Source: Lelliottia nimipressuralis (GTDB lineage: Bacteria; Pseudomonadota; Gammaproteobacteria; Enterobacterales; Enterobacteriaceae). Taken from it: a stretch of 64,000 nt of DNA. A model generated the notes under the pieces. It was not told the DNA's origin. It did not search any database and saw nothing but the letters and a program-made list of their open reading frames with translations. How positions within the stretch are numbered: position 1 is the first letter of the stretch; every line of letters starts with the position of its first letter. Shown here one piece after another: positions 38,686-49,278 of this stretch. The stretch is taken from contig NZ_SDDX01000033.1 of the NCBI RefSeq assembly GCF_004115925.1, positions 1-64,000 of the forward strand, read 5' to 3'. A program made the position numbers and the translations under genes.

Positions 38686-40128
38686 GTGGCTCAACATTCT
38701 GCTTTTCTTCCTGACGAATTCCTGGCGCACATGCGCGAGGCACTTCCCACTCATCTCTCAATGGATGATTTTATCGCCGCCTGCCAGCGTCCGCTGCGTC
38801 GCAGCATCCGCGTCAATACGCTTAAAATCAGCGTGGCCGATTTCCTGGCACTGGTTTCGCCCTACCGCTGGCAACTGACGCCGGTGCCCTGGTGTGCGGA
38901 AGGATTCTGGATTGAGCGTGATGACGAAGATGCCCTGCCGCTGGGAAGCACCGCCGAACATCTAAGCGGGCTGTTTTATATTCAGGAAGCCAGCTCCATG
39001 CTGCCCGTTGCCGCGCTGTTTGCCGACGAAAATCAGCCGCTGCGCGTGATGGACGTGGCCGCCGCACCAGGGTCTAAAACCACACAGATCGCCGCCCGCA
39101 TGGGCAATCAGGGCGCAATTCTCGCCAATGAGTTTTCGGCGAGCAGGGTTAAAGTTCTGCATGCGAATATCAGCCGCTGTGGGATCAGCAACGTCGCCCT
39201 GACCCACTTCGATGGCCGCGTCTTTGGTGCCGCCGTGCCAGAATCTTTCGATGCCATCCTGCTGGATGCGCCGTGCTCGGGCGAAGGCGTAGTGCGTAAA
39301 GATCCCGATGCGCTTAAAAACTGGTCTGTCGCCAGCAATCTTGAGATCGCCGCCACCCAGCGCGAGCTGATTGACAGCGCCTTTCATGCTCTGCGCCCGG
39401 GTGGAACACTGATTTACTCCACCTGCACCCTGAACCGCGATGAAAACGAATCCGTATGTCTGTGGCTAAAAGAGCAGTATCCGCAGGCCGTCGAATTCCT
39501 GCCACTGGATGCGCTTTTCGAGGGTGCCAAAGCGGCGCTGACTCCCGAAGGTTTCCTGCACGTTTTTCCGCAGATTTTCGACTGCGAAGGGTTCTTCGTC
39601 GCGCGACTGCGTAAAACAGCGGCGATCGACGCCTTACCGGCACCTAAATTTAAAGTTGGCAATTTCCCGTTCGCCCCGCTGAAGGGCCGTGAAACCGCGC
39701 AGATTACCGAAGCGGCACAAAAAGTCGGCCTTCAGTGGGAGGAAAACCTTCGCCTGTGGCAGCGCGACAAAGAGATCTGGCTCTTCCCGGTCGAGATCGA
39801 ACCGCTGATTGGCAAAGTGCGCTTCTCCCGTATCGGCATGCGCCTAGCCGAAGTGCATAACAAAGGCTATCGCTGGCAGCATGAGGCCGTTATCGCCCTC
39901 GCCGGTAGCGACAATTCATTTGCACTGACCCACAAAGAGGCAGAAGAGTGGTATCGCGGCCGCGACGTCTACCCGGAACAGACGCCACCGGCTGACGAAA
40001 TGATCGTCACTTATCAGGGCTTTCCGCTGGGTCTGGCGAAAAAAGTCGGCTCGCGCCTGAAGAACAGCTACCCGCGTGAACTGGTTCGCGATGGTCGCCT
40101 GTTTACCGGTAACGATCTCAGCGATTAA
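38686..40128 (+). CDS. rsmF: 16S rRNA m5C1407 methyltransferase RsmF, GTG start
   Basis: NOL1/NOP2/Sun-family enzyme that makes 5-methylcytosine at position 1407 of 16S rRNA. SAM site [21 protein letters not shown] near residue 120. DAPCSGEG holds one cysteine and [12 protein letters not shown] the catalytic one. A PUA-like C-terminal domain follows. I use the GTG at 38686 ([12 protein letters not shown]), giving 480 residues, one more than E. coli. The upstream frame from 38623 overlaps the letB hairpin and has no homology. 75 bp after letB. Confidence 0.94.
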   Translation: MAQHSAFLPDEFLAHMREALPTHLSMDDFIAACQRPLRRSIRVNTLKISVADFLALVSPYRWQLTPVPWCAEGFWIERDDEDALPLGSTAEHLSGLFYIQEASSMLPVAALFADENQPLRVMDVAAAPGSKTTQIAARMGNQGAILANEFSASRVKVLHANISRCGISNVALTHFDGRVFGAAVPESFDAILLDAPCSGEGVVRKDPDALKNWSVASNLEIAATQRELIDSAFHALRPGGTLIYSTCTLNRDENESVCLWLKEQYPQAVEFLPLDALFEGAKAALTPEGFLHVFPQIFDCEGFFVARLRKTAAIDALPAPKFKVGNFPFAPLKGRETAQITEAAQKVGLQWEENLRLWQRDKEIWLFPVEIEPLIGKVRFSRIGMRLAEVHNKGYRWQHEAVIALAGSDNSFALTHKEAEEWYRGRDVYPEQTPPADEMIVTYQGFPLGLAKKVGSRLKNSYPRELVRDGRLFTGNDLSD

Positions 40129-40232
40129 AAAACAGCACATTTTCACTGGCACTTTTGCTCTCCTGCACTACGCTGAAAAATGGGCGACAACACTGGTCGT
40201 ACCAGATTTTCAGCAAACCTGCGGAGAGCATT

Positions 40233-40472
40233 ATGACGAAAACCAGCGTGCGTATTGGCGCTTTTGAGATCGACGATGCAGAATTGCGCGGCGATAATCA
40301 GGGCGATCGAACGTTAACCATTCCCTGTAAATCCGATCCCGATTTATGTATGCAGCTTGATGCCTGGGACGCTGACACCAGCATTCCGGCTATCCTGGAT
40401 GGCGAACATTCCGTGCTATACCGTGAACATTACGATCAGCAGTCCGATGCCTGGGTCATGCGCCTTGCCTGA
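40233..40472 (+). CDS. yebV: YebV, DUF1480 small protein
   Basis: Conserved 79-residue protein, function unknown. It matches E. coli YebV throughout (SVRIGAFEIDDAELRG, DRTLTIPCKSDPDLCMQLDAWD, ending DAWVMRLA). GGAGAG lies upstream of the ATG. A -10 reading CTACGCT some 60 bp upstream suits sigma-S RNA polymerase, as reported for several such stationary-phase small genes; this is inferred. A terminator follows. Confidence 0.9.
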   Translation: MTKTSVRIGAFEIDDAELRGDNQGDRTLTIPCKSDPDLCMQLDAWDADTSIPAILDGEHSVLYREHYDQQSDAWVMRLA

Positions 40473-40481
40473 CACCAATAG

Positions 40482-40506
40482 AACCCGCCCGAAGGCGGGT
40501 TATTTA
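40482..40506 (+). terminator. yebV terminator
   Basis: A perfect stem AACCCGCC / GGCGGGTT with loop CGAA is followed by ATTTAT, 10 bp after the yebV stop. Confidence 0.85.
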
Positions 40507-40538
40507 TGCCCCCGATTTCCCCTGCGACAAATCCTCCC

Positions 40539-40545
40539 CTACACT
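40539..40545 (+). promoter_or_regulatory. Candidate yebW -10 element
   Basis: CTACACT fits the extended -10 favoured by sigma-S and lies 31 bp before the yebW ATG. There is no good -35, as is common for such promoters. Confidence 0.5.
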
Positions 40546-40576
40546 AACCATTCGGAAGCCAGATTCAGAGGATGAG

Positions 40577-40768
40577 ATGTTCGCACTGGTACTGTTTGTT
40601 TGTTACCTGGACGGCGGCTGCGACGACATCGTGATTGATGTCTACAACACCGAGATGCAGTGCGTTGCCTCGAAAAAAGAGCAGCGAATTCGTCACGGCG
40701 GTTGTTACCCTGTCGAGGAGTTTATCGATAGCTTCTGGACACCGGCTCAGGAGTACAGTGACTTTTAG
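40577..40768 (+). CDS. yebW: YebW, DUF1482 small protein
   Basis: Conserved 63-residue acidic protein (DUF1482), function unknown. It has cysteines in FVCYLDGGCDD, MQCVAS and GGCYPVEEF and ends FWTPAQEYSDF, as in E. coli. The ATG follows AGAGGATGAG. Its UAG stop directly abuts the stop codon of the convergent pphA, with no spacer. Confidence 0.9.
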   Translation: MFALVLFVCYLDGGCDDIVIDVYNTEMQCVASKKEQRIRHGGCYPVEEFIDSFWTPAQEYSDF

Positions 40769-41413
40769 CTACTGGAGCTGGGCGAGCGTCAGCGTGCCGC
40801 CAAACACGGCACCGGTGTCGATATAGTGCAGATTGTCGAAATCACAGCGCTTCGCAAGCGGCGTGTGACCAAACCAGAAATGATCCGCGCCGCTAATCCC
40901 TTCACCGTTGCCCGCCATCAGGCCCGTTAACCGCGAGCGATCCCACAGCACACGGTGCTGACTGACGGGCTTACCGCGCAGATAAGTGTCCGCTGGGTAA
41001 TCGGCATGAGCCACCACATTTATCCCACGGGTGCAGATTATTTCAATAATAAGCGGTAATTGCCGGCACGCATCGAGCAATGCAATGGCGTCTAATTTTT
41101 GCGGGTTCGTCAGACGGGAAAACCATATACCTCCATTGAGGGTCCAGAGAGCAAAATCGTTATTACTGAGCGCGTCAATCGCCATTTGCTCATGATTCCC
41201 CCGCACCGCGCGAAACCATTTTTCGCGTATGAGTTGCAGAGATTTAACGCTCTCCGGCCCGCGATCAATCAGGTCGCCCACCGAAATAAGTAAATCCTCA
41301 TAGGGATTAAAATGGCGCTGTTTTAATTCATCCATAAGCGGGTGGTAGCAACCATGAATGTCGCTCACGACCCAGATATGACGCCACTGTTGACCATCAA
41401 GTATTTGGTACAT
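40769..41413 (-). CDS. pphA: Serine/threonine protein phosphatase PphA (PrpA)
   Basis: Metallophosphatase of the PPP type; in E. coli it is linked to heat/envelope-stress signalling and dephosphorylates Ser/Thr/Tyr and His substrates. 214 residues from ATG 41413 (MYQILDGQQW), chosen for its strong GGAGGGG. The GDxHG motif is altered to SDIHG (VVSDIHGCYH); GDLIDRG and RGNHEQ are intact, and the late HADYP and FGHTPL supply further ligands. It is convergent with yebW and divergent from the VirK-like gene. Confidence 0.92.
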   Translation of the reverse strand: MYQILDGQQWRHIWVVSDIHGCYHPLMDELKQRHFNPYEDLLISVGDLIDRGPESVKSLQLIREKWFRAVRGNHEQMAIDALSNNDFALWTLNGGIWFSRLTNPQKLDAIALLDACRQLPLIIEIICTRGINVVAHADYPADTYLRGKPVSQHRVLWDRSRLTGLMAGNGEGISGADHFWFGHTPLAKRCDFDNLHYIDTGAVFGGTLTLAQLQ

Positions 41414-41545
41414 AGCCCCTCCATAAAGAAGTATAGCGAATACCCGATTTTCGGGATCTGGCGTCATAATGTTGCTAACTTCAATCGAAATTAAACGAAG
41501 CCGAAATAAAGGTTTAGCAACTCTTAAATCGTTACATCCTGGCCC

Positions 41546-41568
41546 TTAGAATAGAATCAGAATTCTAA
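41546..41568. promoter_or_regulatory. Palindromic operator candidate before the VirK-like gene
   Basis: TTAGAAT-N9-ATTCTAA is a perfect 7-9-7 inverted repeat that ends 13 bp before the GTG start. TAGAAT in its left arm could also be a -10 element. No regulator can be named from sequence. Confidence 0.5.
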
Positions 41569-41581
41569 AGAGGTCACCATC

Positions 41582-42523
41582 GTGTCGAACACCAGCCTGC
41601 AAATTGATGTGCCAGAGGCACAGCCTGCCAATATTATTTCCTCTCTGACAACGGGTCAGCTTATCCCTGGCCCAATCTGGAGAAAGCGCGATTATCGGAT
41701 TAAGTTCTTTCTGCGCTCACTGCTGTTCTGGTCTTCGACAAACCGCATGCTAAGTGCGCTGGCTCATCGCGCCGATTTTGACCGTTTGCTGGCAGCGCAG
41801 GTCACCCTGCCGAGCAAAACCCATCGTCAGTACCTGACGCGCGGGATAAATGCGAATCAGCGTGCCGAGGCGATCGTTCGCCACTATGAGTGGATCGATG
41901 CCCTGCCGGATACCCGTCTGGCCAATACCTTCACCCATCCGGTGGCTCAGCCGGTGGTTCATTTCCAGGCCAAGGATGACGCGCGCTACTGCGTTTATGC
42001 CTCATCCGCCAGCAAAGCGGAGCGCGAAGGCGAAAGCACCCTGTGGCTGCGTGATGAAGAGGACACCCTACTGGCAAGCCTGACCTTCAGCGTGGTTCCT
42101 GAGGGCGAGCATTTGGCGCTGGTCATTGGCGGATTGCAAGGCCCGCGTCGCGGCGTGACGCGTGAAACGATCAAGAAAGCGACCCGCGCCTGCCACGGCC
42201 TGTTCCCGAAACGGGTGCTGATGGAGGTCATTTTTAACCTCGCCGCTCATAGCGATATAAAATCCATTTACGGCGTCAGCGACGAAGGGCACGTCTTCCG
42301 CGCCCTGCGCTATCGCCTGAGCAAAGGCCGCCATTTCCACGCCAGCTACGACGAATTCTGGGCCTCCATCGACGGGCAGAAAGTCTCCAGCTTCCGCTGG
42401 CAGTTGCCGCTGCAGATGGAGCGTAAATCTCTGGAAGAGATTGCCAGCAAAAAACGCGCAGAATATCGCCGCCGTTTTGGCCTGCTGGATGAAATTGCCG
42501 ATGCGATTAACGCTCGCTTTTAA
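41582..42523 (+). CDS. VirK/YbjX-family (DUF535) protein, GTG start
   Basis: Protein of 313 residues in the DUF535 family (Shigella VirK, E. coli YbjX, Salmonella VirK). Family members affect resistance to antimicrobial peptides and spread or virulence, but no biochemical activity is known. No signal peptide. Conserved blocks: LSALAHRADFDRLL, VYASSASKAEREGESTLWLRD, LVIGGLQGPRRGV, HGLFPKRVLMEVIFNLA, and YDEFWASIDGQ. The GTG has AGAGGTCACC in front. It lies between pphA and sdsR, where E. coli has no such gene, so it is lineage-specific content. Base use looks like its neighbours. Confidence 0.85.
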   Translation: MSNTSLQIDVPEAQPANIISSLTTGQLIPGPIWRKRDYRIKFFLRSLLFWSSTNRMLSALAHRADFDRLLAAQVTLPSKTHRQYLTRGINANQRAEAIVRHYEWIDALPDTRLANTFTHPVAQPVVHFQAKDDARYCVYASSASKAEREGESTLWLRDEEDTLLASLTFSVVPEGEHLALVIGGLQGPRRGVTRETIKKATRACHGLFPKRVLMEVIFNLAAHSDIKSIYGVSDEGHVFRALRYRLSKGRHFHASYDEFWASIDGQKVSSFRWQLPLQMERKSLEEIASKKRAEYRRRFGLLDEIADAINARF

Positions 42524-42639
42524 TCTGTGTGGTGGCGTTCGCCTTCGCACAAAAATTTAACAAAACCGCCAAAAAGCGCTGGACTTTCGCCCGTCTGATT
42601 GTGGTATGGTTAAATCAGAGGCGCAGGACGTTCCTCATC

Positions 42640-42912
42640 TGTCATGAGTGAGAGCAGGAAAAGACTTTTGCTTTCATGCAGATAAAAAGAGACCGAATAC
42701 GATTCCTGTATTCGGTCCAGGGAAATGGCTCTTGGGAGAGAGCCGTGCGCTAAAAGTTGGCATTAATGCAGGCTCAAGTCGCCTGACACTTTAAGAATAG
42801 ATGACGACGCCAGGTTTTCCAGTCCGCAGCAAAAGTGGCCGGAAAATTTCACGTTCGAGCATCCTGAAACGAAAAACCGCAGTACTTCCTGTAAGAAGAC
42901 TGCGGTTTTTTT
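42640..42912 (+). ncRNA. ryeA: RyeA (SraC) antisense RNA
   Basis: Plus-strand RNA that contains the full complement of SdsR and acts in E. coli as a toxin-antitoxin-like antagonist pair with it. The part 42640-42790 resembles the E. coli RyeA sequence as I recall it (GTGAGAGCAGGAAAAGAC onward). A strong terminator (stem AAACCGCAGT / ACTGCGGTTT, 42874-42912, then seven T) gives the 3' end. The 5' end is an estimate. Confidence 0.6.
42684..42787 (-). ncRNA. sdsR: SdsR (RyeB) sigma-S-dependent sRNA
   Basis: Hfq-dependent trans-acting sRNA of about 104 bases, one of the most abundant stationary-phase sRNAs, repressing mutS, tolC and ompD in enterobacteria. Near-identity to the E. coli RNA is visible in GCATTAATGCCAACTTTTAG and the CTCTCTCCCAAGAGCC stem. 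The terminator hairpin GACCGAATAC / GTATTCGGTC ends in CTCTTTTT. The 5' end differs slightly (GTCAGGCGACTTGAGCC). Upstream CTATTCT-TAAAGT fits a sigma-S -10. Confidence 0.92.
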
Positions 42913-42927
42913 ATTGGAAAGCAGAGA

Positions 42928-43281
<354 letters not shown>

Positions 43282-44154
43282 TCAGAAAGGCTCCCAGGTC
43301 GCGAAAAGACTGACGATTGCCAGCACCAGCGCGCCCAGAACCACCTCAGCCTGTGTCATCCAGATAAAGAATTGTTGTTCGCGCCCCGATTCAGTACGAA
43401 ATCGTGGCACCAGAAAATACCGATTCAGCAGCGCAATTACCACCATCATCGCCACCAGCGCACATTTCAACAACAGCAGTTGCCCGTATTCCGTGCGCCA
43501 CGGCCAGTTCAGCCCGAGGATCAGCAGCATATTGACGATTCCGGTCAGGATCACTCCCGCCACGGCATAATGTCCCACGCGGGAAAAACGCATCATGGTA
43601 TAGATAGCCGGAACGCGCCAGCGCCCTTTCGCCAGCCGCATACAAAAGACGAGTGGCAGCAACGCGCCCACCCAGGTGGCTGCGCTGAGCAGATGGACTG
43701 CGTGGTTCAGGCGCTGCACGATCCCCGCAACTCCGTCACGCATCGCCGCATGGCCGACTCCCGCCAGCAAAATAAACTGGCCGATAGCAAGCAACAGCAG
43801 TAGACGCGCGCTTTTCGCAGGTGCGATCCACGCCGCACAAGCGGTCAGGACCGCAAAGACGATTTGCCACAGCCAGACGCCGCCAAAGCGGGTGCTGGCC
43901 ACTGCGTGCCAGATCTGCGGCTGGATAACATCACCCCAGCCTTCGCCCATCAGCCCGCCCTGCACAGCCAGCATCAGCAGCGCCGTCGCCAAACTCACCA
44001 GCGCCGCGATCTTTTGCTGCCACTGGAAGCGGCGCGTCATCAGCCGTTGCAGGGAAAAGGGAGCCAGCCACGCGCTGTAAAACGCATTGCCAAAAATCAG
44101 CATCAGCGCCGCAAAATGGATAAAGCGCAGGGCGACGTAACTGAACGCCAGCAT
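43282..44154 (-). CDS. yebZ: CopD-family membrane protein YebZ
   Basis: Inner-membrane protein of the CopD/PcoD family, 290 residues and about eight helices (for example [56 protein letters not shown]). His and Met residues in the helices are expected copper ligands. It is thought to work with the CopC-like YobA in copper import across the inner membrane; direction and role in this organism are inferred. Starts 1 bp after the yobA stop, so coupled. Confidence 0.92.
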   Translation of the reverse strand: MLAFSYVALRFIHFAALMLIFGNAFYSAWLAPFSLQRLMTRRFQWQQKIAALVSLATALLMLAVQGGLMGEGWGDVIQPQIWHAVASTRFGGVWLWQIVFAVLTACAAWIAPAKSARLLLLLAIGQFILLAGVGHAAMRDGVAGIVQRLNHAVHLLSAATWVGALLPLVFCMRLAKGRWRVPAIYTMMRFSRVGHYAVAGVILTGIVNMLLILGLNWPWRTEYGQLLLLKCALVAMMVVIALLNRYFLVPRFRTESGREQQFFIWMTQAEVVLGALVLAIVSLFATWEPF

Positions 44155-44155
44155 G

Positions 44156-44530
44156 TTACTTCACGCTAAAGTGATAGCTGCCTTTGGTTTTGTGGCCGTC
44201 GACTGAGACCACATGCCAGTCCACGGAATAGGTCCCCGGCGTTAATGCCTGTTCGAGGGGAACAATCAGCTGGGTATTGTCATTCTCTGCGCGCTTCACG
44301 ACACCGGTTTTAACGATCTGCTGTTTATCGCCGGTGATCGACACGCCGCTAAATTTCGGTTCGATGCCTTCCGAGAAATTGAGCGTCAACGCCTGCGGCG
44401 CAGCCGTCACCGCCGCATCGGCGGCCGGGTACTGATGTTTCAGGTGGGCATGAGCCAGTGCAGCAGGAGCCGTTGCGACGGAAAGCAGAAATGCCAGAGC
44501 GCAAGCCGCGCGGGATGCGGTGAATACCAT
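44156..44530 (-). CDS. yobA: CopC-family periplasmic copper-binding protein YobA
   Basis: Periplasmic copper chaperone of the CopC/PcoC family, 124 residues. Signal peptide to ALA, then mature [12 protein letters not shown], where the N-terminal His is the typical Cu(II) ligand. [20 protein letters not shown] at the end carries the second His/Asp cluster. I choose the ATG of MVFTASR, nine bases after AAGGA; the ATG three codons earlier abuts that site. First gene of yobA-yebZ-yebY, divergent from holE. Confidence 0.93.
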   Translation of the reverse strand: MVFTASRAACALAFLLSVATAPAALAHAHLKHQYPAADAAVTAAPQALTLNFSEGIEPKFSGVSITGDKQQIVKTGVVKRAENDNTQLIVPLEQALTPGTYSVDWHVVSVDGHKTKGSYHFSVK

Positions 44531-44667
44531 ATCAATCATTCCTTTTGGTTATGTCTATATGACAGAGGATAACGCTGTATAATATCGGAGTCGAGGATGA
44601 TCCTGTGCGGGCTTGTCAACGCAGGGTAACCGCGGTAACGTTGGCGCCGCATAAACAGGAGAAGGCA

Positions 44668-44898
44668 ATGAACATTAATCTGGCTACCCTCCCCCAGGAT
44701 GAGATGGACAAAGTGAATGTCGATCTCGCCGCTGCGGGCGTGGCATTTAAAGAGCGCTATAACATGCCGGTGATCGCCGAAGTGGTTGAGCGCGAACAGC
44801 CCCCTCATCTGCGCGACTGGTTTCGCGAGCGCTTGATCGCCCATCGCCTGAAATCCGTGACCCTGTCGCGTTTGCCTTACGAACCTAAAGTTAAGTAA
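44668..44898 (+). CDS. holE: DNA polymerase III theta subunit HolE
   Basis: Small 76-residue subunit that binds the epsilon proofreading subunit in the pol III core and stabilises it. Three-helix core readable in [50 protein letters not shown], near-identical to E. coli. The N-terminus ([10 protein letters not shown]) differs a little. GGAGAAGG precedes the ATG. It stands alone between the divergent yobA and the nitrilase gene. Confidence 0.96.
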   Translation: MNINLATLPQDEMDKVNVDLAAAGVAFKERYNMPVIAEVVEREQPPHLRDWFRERLIAHRLKSVTLSRLPYEPKVK

Positions 44899-45008
44899 AC
44901 CCGGCGCGTCGTTACATTTCCTTACATGGATTATGGCAGGATAAGAAAACCCTGAAGTATTCAGGTGTATTATCAATAACCCTGCGACTAGTGTATAAGG
45001 AAGTCACG

Positions 45009-45665
45009 ATGTCCCAATGGAATATTGCCGCCGCGCAGTATGCCTCCCGGCATAACTGCATCGATGCCCACGTGCAGCATCATCTTCGCTTTATCGACGC
45101 TGCTGCCCGCCAGCAGTGCAATCTGCTGGTTTTCCCTGAGCTTTCACTGACCGGCCCAGCCACCGATAACACTACCTTACCCGAACCGCCCAGCGAGCTG
45201 GCCCTGCAGCCGATAGCTGACGCCGCGCACGCCCTGGCAATCACGGTGATTGCAGGTATTACTCTTGAGACTGACGGCGCACGTAAGAAAGGTCTGGCGC
45301 TATTTTGTCCTAATCAGCGCCAGCCCATGCGTTACCCGCAGGGCAGCGGCGCATGTCTGATCCCCGGCGATCCGCAGCTGACGATTGTTGAGGGGAAAAC
45401 GGAGCTGCTGAATATCGATCCGCTGGCTGCGCTGTATACCTGCAGCCAGGCGGTAGGCGAAACGCGCTGGCGAGACGCTATCAACCGCCTGCAATGCTTT
45501 GCGCATAAATATGCGATCACGGTACTGATGGCGAATTCAGACGGGCACAGCGCGCTGTGGGATTCGAGCGGCCAGCTCATTGTTCGCGCAGATCGGGGCG
45601 AGCTGTTATTAACCGGAACATGGGGTAAGCAGGGTTGGCAAGGTGATATCATTCCATTACGCTAA
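45009..45665 (+). CDS. yobB: Carbon-nitrogen hydrolase-family protein YobB
   Basis: Nitrilase-superfamily protein of 218 residues, substrate unknown. The Glu-Lys-Cys triad can be placed at Glu44 (FPELSLTG), Lys92/93 (ARKKGLA) and Cys144 (ALYTCSQAVGE), and NSDGHSALWDSSGQLIVRADRGE closes the fold. It is rather short for the family, as in E. coli. ATG at 45009 has AAGGAAGTCACG upstream; the longer frame from 44991 is unlikely. exoX follows after 24 bp on the same strand. Confidence 0.9.
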   Translation: MSQWNIAAAQYASRHNCIDAHVQHHLRFIDAAARQQCNLLVFPELSLTGPATDNTTLPEPPSELALQPIADAAHALAITVIAGITLETDGARKKGLALFCPNQRQPMRYPQGSGACLIPGDPQLTIVEGKTELLNIDPLAALYTCSQAVGETRWRDAINRLQCFAHKYAITVLMANSDGHSALWDSSGQLIVRADRGELLLTGTWGKQGWQGDIIPLR

Positions 45666-45689
45666 CGTTTTTACGGCCAGGAGTGAGCC

Positions 45690-46352
45690 ATGCTGCGTGT
45701 AATCGACACCGAAACCTGTGACCTTCAGGGCGGGATTGTAGAGGTGGCGTCTGTTGACGTTATTGACGGACAGATCGTCAACCCCATGAGCCATCTGGTT
45801 CGGCCTGACCGCCCTATCAGCGCGCAGGCGATGGCTATCCACCGCATCACAGAATCGATGGTGGCCGATAAACCCTGGATTGAGGATGTCATCCCGAACT
45901 ATTTCGGCAGCCAGTGGTACGTGGCACATAACGCCAGTTTCGACCGGCGCGTGCTGCCGGAGATGCCAGGCGAGTGGATTTGCACCATGAAACTGGCGCG
46001 TCGGGCGTGGCCGGGGATTAAATACAGCAATATGGCACTGTATAAATCCCGTAAGCTCAGTGTGAAAACGCCGGAAGGGTTGCACCACCACCGTGCCCTG
46101 TATGACTGCTATATCACGGCGGCGTTGCTCATTGATATCATGAATACCACCGGCTGGACGCCGGATGATATGGCGACCATTACCGGCCGTCCGGCGCTGC
46201 TGACCACGTTTACCTTTGGTAAATACCGCGGCAAACCGGTGTCCGAAGTGGCTGAGCGCGATCCGGGCTATCTGCGCTGGTTATACAATAACCTCGACCG
46301 CATGAGCCCGGAGCTGCGCCTTACGCTTCGTCACTACCTTGACGACGCTTAA
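45690..46352 (+). CDS. exoX: Exodeoxyribonuclease X
   Basis: DnaQ-type 3'-5' DNA exonuclease acting in mismatch repair and UV-damage tolerance. 220 residues: Exo I VIDTET gives Asp6 and Glu8, Exo II is [13 protein letters not shown], Exo [18 protein letters not shown] with the HxxxxD of the DEDDh class. A small C-terminal domain ([25 protein letters not shown]) is typical of ExoX. It is convergent with ptrB and the two stop codons share TTAA. Confidence 0.95.
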   Translation: MLRVIDTETCDLQGGIVEVASVDVIDGQIVNPMSHLVRPDRPISAQAMAIHRITESMVADKPWIEDVIPNYFGSQWYVAHNASFDRRVLPEMPGEWICTMKLARRAWPGIKYSNMALYKSRKLSVKTPEGLHHHRALYDCYITAALLIDIMNTTGWTPDDMATITGRPALLTTFTFGKYRGKPVSEVAERDPGYLRWLYNNLDRMSPELRLTLRHYLDDA

Positions 46353-48412
46353 TCTGTCGCAACATGGCCTGGCAGCGTCTCCTGCGCCAGGCCAATCAGA
46401 AAGGCATATTCCAGTGCCACCCCTTCATAAGATTTAAATCGCCCCGATTTCCCGCCGTGGCCGGAATCCATATCCGTACACAGCAGCAGCAGATTATCGT
46501 CCGTTTTCAGCTCCCGCAGTTTTGCCACCCATTTTGCCGGTTCCCAGTACTGTACCTGCGAATCGTGCAGGCCCGTCGTCACCAGCATGTGCGGATAGGC
46601 TTTCTCTTCGACGTTGTCGTAGGGGCTGTATTCCTTCATGTAGCGGTAATAGGTTTCGTCCTGCGGATTGCCCCACTCTTCAAATTCACCGGTGGTTAGC
46701 GGGATAGATTCGTCGAGCATGGTCGTGACGACGTCGACAAACGGCACCTGCGCGACGATGCCTTTAAACAGCTCGGGACGCTGGTTAATGACCGCCCCCA
46801 TCAGCATGCCGCCTGCGCTACCGCCCATGCCAAAGCACAGGTGCGGATCGCCGTAACCCTGCGCAATTAGCCCGTCGCACACGTCGAGATAGTCGTTAAA
46901 GGTATTTTTCTTCTTCAGGAATTTCCCCTCTTCGTACCAGTGCTGCCCCAGCTCGCCGCCGCCGCGCACGTGGGCAATGGCGAAGACAAATCCCCTGTCG
47001 AGCAGGCTCAGCCGGCTGCTGCTGAAATCCGCGTCCATGCTGGCGCCGTACGAGCCGTAACCGTACACCAGCAGCGGATTTTTACTCTTGTGAAAATGAT
47101 CTTTGTGATACACCAGCGACACCGGCACTTCTACGCCGTCGCGCGCAGTGATCCACAGGTGTTCGCTGCGATAGCAGCTGGCATCGAAACCGGCCACTTC
47201 AGCCTGTTTCAGCACGCGCCGCTGCCCAGTATTCATATCGAGTTCAAACAGCGTGTCGGGAGTGGTCATTGACGAATAGCCGTAGCGCAGCCGCGAAGAC
47301 TCCGGCTCCGGGTTGTAGCCAATCCAGGTGACATAGGCCGGATCGTCAAAGGCTATGCCCACCACTTCGCGGGTTTTGCGGTTGATCTGGCGAATACTGG
47401 TCAGCCCACGCTGGCGCTCTTCCACCACCAGCCAGTCGGTAAACAGGGTGAAACCTTCAAGCATCACCTGCTCGCGCGCCGGGATCAGCACTTCCCATTT
47501 GCGTTCATCGCGCACTTTGGTTTTATACAGGCCAAAGTTTTTGCCCTCGCGGTTAGAGCGCAGGTAGAAGGTGTGCTGGAAATGGTCGAGGCTGTACTCG
47601 TGATCTTTGCGGCGCGGCAGGAAACAGAGCGGCTGCGCGTCGGGCAGTTCGGCGTCCAGCAGCAAGACTTCGGTGGTCGTCGCACTGGCCAGGGAGATAA
47701 TCACATAGTGGCGCGAAGTGGTTTTATGCAGGCTGACGTAGAAAGTCTCGTCTTTCTCCTCGTACACCAGCTCATCGTTGCCTGAAGATGTCCCCACCGT
47801 GTGCCGCCAGACCTGATAAGGCAGCAGCGTTGAGGCGTGCTTTTTAACGTAATAGACGGTTTCGGAGTCGTTCGCCCAGACGAAATCAGACGAGACGTTA
47901 TCCAGCATTTCCGGATACCAGTTTCCGCTTTCCAGATTACGAAACCGCAGACCGTACTGGCGGCGTGACAGATAATCCTCTGCCAGCGCCATAATGGTGT
48001 TATCAGGCGAAATACCTAGCCCACCGAGCGTATAGAACTCACTGTGCGCCGCGCGCTGATTGGCATCGAGCAGCGTCTCCCACTCATCCCATTCGGCGCT
48101 CAGCACAGACTGACGCTGGTAAATCGCATACTCACTGCCCGGCTCGTAGAGATGGCGATAGCGGTAGCCGTTTTTGGTCCAGGGGGCGGAAATATCGCGC
48201 TGTGGCACGCGCGCCACCATTTCACCGAGCAGGCTGTCCTGAAGCGCCTGCTGTGAAGACATCACCTTTCGGCCGTAGTCATTTTCCTGATGCAGGTAAT
48301 CAAGCACTTCCGGCTGCGAGCGATCGTCGTCCCGCAGCCAGTAGTAATTATCGATGCGCGTATCACCATGAGTGGTGATCGCTTTGGGAATTCGTCGGGC
48401 TTTTGGCAGCAT
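46349..48412 (-). CDS. ptrB: Oligopeptidase B (protease II) PtrB
   Basis: Cytoplasmic serine peptidase of the prolyl oligopeptidase family (S9A) that cuts small peptides after Lys/Arg. 687 residues: N-terminal beta-propeller cap, C-terminal alpha/beta hydrolase. The catalytic Ser is in [14 protein letters not shown], His in the late [10 protein letters not shown], and Asp in the GLHDSQV region; [16 protein letters not shown] opens the peptidase domain. One residue longer than E. coli. Stop overlaps that of exoX; 88 bp upstream lies the yebE stop. Confidence 0.95.
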   Translation of the reverse strand: MLPKARRIPKAITTHGDTRIDNYYWLRDDDRSQPEVLDYLHQENDYGRKVMSSQQALQDSLLGEMVARVPQRDISAPWTKNGYRYRHLYEPGSEYAIYQRQSVLSAEWDEWETLLDANQRAAHSEFYTLGGLGISPDNTIMALAEDYLSRRQYGLRFRNLESGNWYPEMLDNVSSDFVWANDSETVYYVKKHASTLLPYQVWRHTVGTSSGNDELVYEEKDETFYVSLHKTTSRHYVIISLASATTTEVLLLDAELPDAQPLCFLPRRKDHEYSLDHFQHTFYLRSNREGKNFGLYKTKVRDERKWEVLIPAREQVMLEGFTLFTDWLVVEERQRGLTSIRQINRKTREVVGIAFDDPAYVTWIGYNPEPESSRLRYGYSSMTTPDTLFELDMNTGQRRVLKQAEVAGFDASCYRSEHLWITARDGVEVPVSLVYHKDHFHKSKNPLLVYGYGSYGASMDADFSSSRLSLLDRGFVFAIAHVRGGGELGQHWYEEGKFLKKKNTFNDYLDVCDGLIAQGYGDPHLCFGMGGSAGGMLMGAVINQRPELFKGIVAQVPFVDVVTTMLDESIPLTTGEFEEWGNPQDETYYRYMKEYSPYDNVEEKAYPHMLVTTGLHDSQVQYWEPAKWVAKLRELKTDDNLLLLCTDMDSGHGGKSGRFKSYEGVALEYAFLIGLAQETLPGHVATD

Positions 48413-48499
48413 GTCAGTTTTTCTTTTTGGTTTTACACCCTATAAGGGTGGCAAAACACACGCACGATGCAAGCGAAACGTGACAACCGCCGAATATTA

Positions 48500-49150
48500 C
48501 TAGCCCGGTAATGCCTGTTTTTGCTGCTTAATATCCTGTTCAATCCCGTCGCGTACGTCCTGCGGAATTTTCAGCGCGTCGCCGAGCGCGTTCAGATAGC
48601 TGCGCTCCATAAAGTGATCGATATCGATGGCCGCACAGCTCAGGAAATAGAGCTCCAGCGCCTCTTCCTCGTTTTTCACGCTCTGCGCCAGACGCATCGG
48701 GTCGAGCGGTTGTTCAATCGCCTGCGCCACCAGCGCCCGTCCCTGCGCCTCAACGCCCGCTTCCCGCATCTGCTGCTCGATGGCGGCGCGTTCATTATCG
48801 TCGATATGACCGTCACTTTTGGCGGCAAACACCAGCGCCAGGATCAACCGTTCAGTGCGCACATCCAGCGACGAGGCCTGTTGACCAAACTGCGGCTCGT
48901 CCTGATGGGCAGTGCGTACTCTGTCTTTGTACTTGTTCCACAAAACCGTTCCGGCGATTGCCCCGCCGCCCGCCAGCAGTGCGCCAGTGCCGTATTTCGC
49001 CAGCAGTTTGCGGGAGGATTTATTGGCGACCAGCAGACCCGCCAGCCCGCCGAGCGCCCCCGGCACCAGCAGCTTGCTCAGTCCTTGCTCACTGGACGAC
49101 GACGCTTTCTGACCTAACATGGACTGCAGTTGATTCAACCAGCCTGACAT
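48500..49150 (-). CDS. yebE: YebE, DUF533 inner membrane protein
   Basis: Predicted inner-membrane protein of 216 residues, DUF533. Two hydrophobic stretches ([35 protein letters not shown]) are followed by a TerB-like helical domain ([34 protein letters not shown]). Function unknown; E. coli yebE responds to the Cpx envelope-stress system. The ATG at 49150 has GAGGAATATT upstream and is preferred over one at 49162. yebF and yebG, its E. coli neighbours, are absent. Confidence 0.92.
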   Translation of the reverse strand: MSGWLNQLQSMLGQKASSSSEQGLSKLLVPGALGGLAGLLVANKSSRKLLAKYGTGALLAGGGAIAGTVLWNKYKDRVRTAHQDEPQFGQQASSLDVRTERLILALVFAAKSDGHIDDNERAAIEQQMREAGVEAQGRALVAQAIEQPLDPMRLAQSVKNEEEALELYFLSCAAIDIDHFMERSYLNALGDALKIPQDVRDGIEQDIKQQKQALPG

Positions 49151-49278
49151 AATATTCCTCACTCTACGGTTCGTTATGGTTACAGCCTATGCGAGGCGAT
49201 GTCAGGAAATGTCTGCCCGCACTAAAGAAGCGCAAATTTCCCCCTGCGCTCAGGACATCTGCGCCTGGTGGAAGACAG

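Noticed and set aside
41512..41528. PhoP-box-like GGTTTA-N5-TCTTAA before the VirK-like gene
   Set aside because: The second half is weak, and no -10 lies at the required distance.
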